A stretch of 64,000 bases of DNA, taken from the NCBI RefSeq assembly GCF_014251375.1, contig NZ_CP059187.1, positions 575,841 to 639,840 of the forward strand, in the 5' to 3' direction. Positions within the stretch are counted from its first letter, which is position 1, and every line of letters starts with the position of its first letter. Positions 61,860 through 64,000 of this stretch are shown here, piece after piece. This DNA comes from Blattabacterium cuenoti (GTDB lineage: Bacteria > Bacteroidota > Bacteroidia > Flavobacteriales > Blattabacteriaceae). The notes under the pieces are model-generated. The model was not told the origin of the DNA, did not search any database, and saw only the letters and a list, made by a program, of their open reading frames with translations. The position numbers and the translations under genes are program-made.

Positions 61860-62581
61860 AGATATGATGATAGAATTTTTTTTAAATAAGTTTGAATTGC
61901 GTTTTCTAATCCCATATATAACGAATCACTAATTAAAGAGTGGCCAATGGATACTTCAACAAGATTTGGAATTTTCTGAATTAAAAAAGAAACATTATCT
62001 AAATTTAAATCATGCCCAGCGTTTACTAACATATGATTCTTAAGAGCTGCTTTGGCAGTTAAAATATAAGGATTAATACAATCCCATTTTTTTTTATTAT
62101 ATCCTATAGCAAAAGATCCCGTATATAACTCTATTCGATCAGCACCTGTTTTTGCAGCATATGGAACTAATTCTGGATTTGGATCTAGAAAAATAGAAGT
62201 TCTAATTCCATGATCTTTCAATTGAGAAATTTTTTCAGTTAATAAATTCTGATAAAACATCGTATTCCATCCTGAATTGGAAGTTATAACGTTTTTAGAA
62301 TCAGGAACTAAAGTAACTTGATCAGGACATATATCTAATACTAATTTCATGAATTTTTTAATAGGTTTTCCTTCAATATTTAATTCTTTCGTAATGATAG
62401 AATTTAAATCATAAACATCTTGATATGTAATATGTCTTTCATCAGGACGTGGGTGGACTGTAATACCATGTGCCCCAAATTTTTGTACATCTATTGCTAC
62501 TTGCAAAAGATTGGGAATATTTCCTCCTCTTGCATTTCTCAATGTTGCGATTTTATTTAAATTAACGCTCAATTTTATCAT
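61856..62581 (-). CDS. pdxJ: Pyridoxine 5'-phosphate synthase
   Basis: Joins 1-deoxyxylulose 5-phosphate with the PdxA product to make pyridoxine phosphate. LSVNLNKIATLRNARGG at the start, TVHPRPDERHIT, VTLVPDSKNVITSNSGWN, NAGHDLNLDN and EVSIGHSLISDSLYMGL mark the active-site loops of this TIM barrel. Length 241 is normal. With pdxA and pdxH it gives a working route to PLP. Confidence 0.97.
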   Translation of the reverse strand: MIKLSVNLNKIATLRNARGGNIPNLLQVAIDVQKFGAHGITVHPRPDERHITYQDVYDLNSIITKELNIEGKPIKKFMKLVLDICPDQVTLVPDSKNVITSNSGWNTMFYQNLLTEKISQLKDHGIRTSIFLDPNPELVPYAAKTGADRIELYTGSFAIGYNKKKWDCINPYILTAKAALKNHMLVNAGHDLNLDNVSFLIQKIPNLVEVSIGHSLISDSLYMGLENAIQTYLKKILSSYL

Positions 62582-62622
62582 TTATTTTTTTTATATATTT
62601 TTTGAACTTTCCAATCAATCAA

Positions 62623-63867
62623 TCAATGAGAAACGTTTGTAGTCACCTGTGTTACTTTTAAGTTAAATTCTTTTGCTGCTGTTAACAAATGATCAAAAAC
62701 ACTAGCTTGTATTTGTTCATATTTGACAGATTCAGAAGTTTTTGTAAAACAATATAATTCTATAGGAAGTCCGTAAGGAGTCGGTTCTAAATGTCTAACC
62801 ATCAAAGTTTCTGATTGAGATATTCTAGGATGTTGATGTAAATACTCTAATGCATATTGACGGAAAAGACCAATATTAGTCAACCTTCTTCCATTAATAT
62901 CCATACTTACGTCTATGTTTTTCTTTTGATTAAAAAGATCTATTTCTTTTTGTTTTTTTTGAATGTAATTTTTTATTAAATAAAAATGTTGAAATTTTTC
63001 TAATTTAGATGAATTACAAAAATGAAAAGATTGAATATTAAATAAAATAGATCTTTTGATTCTACGTATATTTTTTTGACGCATCACTTCAAAATTTGTA
63101 ACAGCAGTGGATATTAAATCATAAGTAGGAATACTTGTAATAGTTTTATCAAAATTTTCTATTTTTGCGGAAATTAAATTAATTTCTATAACGGTTCCTT
63201 CTATACTGTATTTAGAAATTCCTATCCAATCACCTACTTTTATCATTTTTGTAGAAGCCATTTGTACTCCAGATACAAATCCTAGTATTGTATCCCTAAA
63301 AACTAAAATCACAATAGCAGTAATAGCTCCTAAACTAGTGATAACAGAAAGAAGATCATTTTTTGTTAAAATAGAAATAATAATTAAAACGCAAAATATA
63401 CTAGAAACAATTTTTAATAATTGAGAAAAAGAACGAACTGCAATTGTTTGATGATTATTTTCACTAGTAGAAATACTCATAATTGAGTTAATAACTCTAA
63501 TTAAAAATTGTAAAACAATCAGAACAAATAAAATATTAAATACCTTTTCCAAATACAGAATAGTTGTGTGATGATCTCTAAAAAAAGGTTGAATCAAAAA
63601 AAAACCAATACATAATGGAAAAAAATGAGCTAAACTATCAAATACCTTATTTTCGTAGAGTATATTTCCCCAAATAATATTACTTACAATCCTCCTTCCT
63701 ATAAACCGAACTCCTTTATTGAAAAGGAATTCTAAAAGAACCAGTAAAATAATAAACAAAAAAATTTTACTAATTATAATAATGGTTATACTCCCCCAGT
63801 TTTTCAACTCCAAATTATTCCGAGTGAATTCATAGATCCATTCGGATTGAATATTTACTAACAACAT
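62623..63867 (-). CDS. Small-conductance mechanosensitive channel (MscS family)
   Basis: 414 residues. About four to five hydrophobic segments lie in the first 200 residues. The pore-lining helix and MscS beta domain follow: VFRDTILGFVSGVQMAST, KVGDWIGISKYSIEGTVIEI and SIPTYDLISTAV. The C-terminal alpha/beta domain ends near TPYGLPIELYCF. The channel releases solutes under osmotic stress. It starts with ATG at 63867 behind an inverted repeat. Confidence 0.93.
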   Translation of the reverse strand: MLLVNIQSEWIYEFTRNNLELKNWGSITIIIISKIFLFIILLVLLEFLFNKGVRFIGRRIVSNIIWGNILYENKVFDSLAHFFPLCIGFFLIQPFFRDHHTTILYLEKVFNILFVLIVLQFLIRVINSIMSISTSENNHQTIAVRSFSQLLKIVSSIFCVLIIISILTKNDLLSVITSLGAITAIVILVFRDTILGFVSGVQMASTKMIKVGDWIGISKYSIEGTVIEINLISAKIENFDKTITSIPTYDLISTAVTNFEVMRQKNIRRIKRSILFNIQSFHFCNSSKLEKFQHFYLIKNYIQKKQKEIDLFNQKKNIDVSMDINGRRLTNIGLFRQYALEYLHQHPRISQSETLMVRHLEPTPYGLPIELYCFTKTSESVKYEQIQASVFDHLLTAAKEFNLKVTQVTTNVSH

Positions 63868-63884
63868 CTACATAAAAAATTTTA

Positions 63885-63932
63885 CAAAAATACATAAATA
63901 TCCTTTTTTTTATCATCCAGTATACACTGGAT
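63885..63932 (-). promoter_or_regulatory. -7-like element and inverted repeat upstream of mscS
   Basis: On the minus strand TATTTTTG (63885-63892) fits the TAnnTTTG element, 18 bases before the ATG. 22 bases further upstream, where the -33 element should be, is the inverted repeat ATCCAGT-4 bases-ACTGGAT (63915-63932). A repeat over the -33 position could be an operator; no TTTG is visible there. Confidence 0.35.
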
Positions 63933-64000
63933 ACATATTATATAAGTTATTTTACCTAAATTTTATAGATTCAATTCTTAATTTTTAAATTAAAAAAATT

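Overview
The window is a compact, very AT-rich piece of a reduced bacterial chromosome. The genes point to Bacteroidota, order Flavobacteriales: an LpxC-FabZ fusion, a single-chain class II GlyRS, a short AtpC encoded with AtpD apart from the other ATP synthase genes, a SecA without the C-terminal zinc motif, DUF2795 and RNase Z proteins, and two candidate promoters of the Bacteroidota type (TTTG, then TAnnTTTG). Intact leucine, vitamin B6, riboflavin and Fe-S cluster pathways, together with heavy A/T homopolymers, overlapping gene ends and no mobile elements, fit an obligate nutritional endosymbiont. Blattabacterium of cockroaches is my best guess. That name rests on gene content and composition only, because no database was searched.

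Layout. 1-8.1 kb: end of pckA, ribE, pdxA, atpC-atpD, ribF, and an AddB-like nuclease broken by a frameshift. 8.1-12.3 kb: leuA-leuC-leuD-leuB operon on the minus strand. 12.5-19.3 kb: two unrecognised proteins, tyrS, era, clpB. 19.6-26.3 kb: a six-gene plus-strand run, prfB-speA-speB-cmk-fabG-menD. 26.3-30.5 kb: a SanA-like gene with no canonical start codon, secA, DUF2795. 30.6-39.3 kb: fmt, an HU-type protein, pdxH, tRNA, dnaN, pheT, glyS, trxB and an orphan HsdR_N-like nuclease domain. 39.3-47.1 kb: gapA, lepA, tRNA-Arg, a frameshifted pth, sucD, lpxC-fabZ, rpmH (too short for routine ORF calling), M14 peptidase. 47.4-51.8 kb: CPBP protease, RNase Z, FtsX/LolE-like permease, rbfA, two tRNAs, rpmA-rplU. 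51.8-63.9 kb: minus-strand block sufS-D-C-B-A, DUF192, lgt, yidD, acnA, alpha/beta hydrolase, pdxJ, mscS.

How the genes work together. leuABCD makes leucine. pdxA, pdxJ and pdxH supply pyridoxal phosphate, which SufS and probably SpeA use. ribE and ribF make FMN/FAD, used by PdxH and TrxB. SUF builds Fe-S clusters for LeuC and aconitase. speA and speB turn arginine into putrescine and urea. pckA, gapA, acnA and sucD are central carbon metabolism. menD indicates menaquinone synthesis.

The most notable signals are signs of genome decay or compensation. Two conserved genes (pth, addB-like) are each split by a one-base frameshift exactly at a long A/T tract, with both halves still conserved. Similar tracts remain in frame in dnaN, pheT, trxB, rbfA and acnA. 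Others are a sanA-like gene that seems to start at ATA behind a 13-bp hairpin, a PheT without its tRNA-binding OB domain, an LpxC domain with catalytic positions changed, and a perfect 38-bp palindrome next to a second hairpin. I saw no CRISPR array, insertion sequence, prophage or rRNA.
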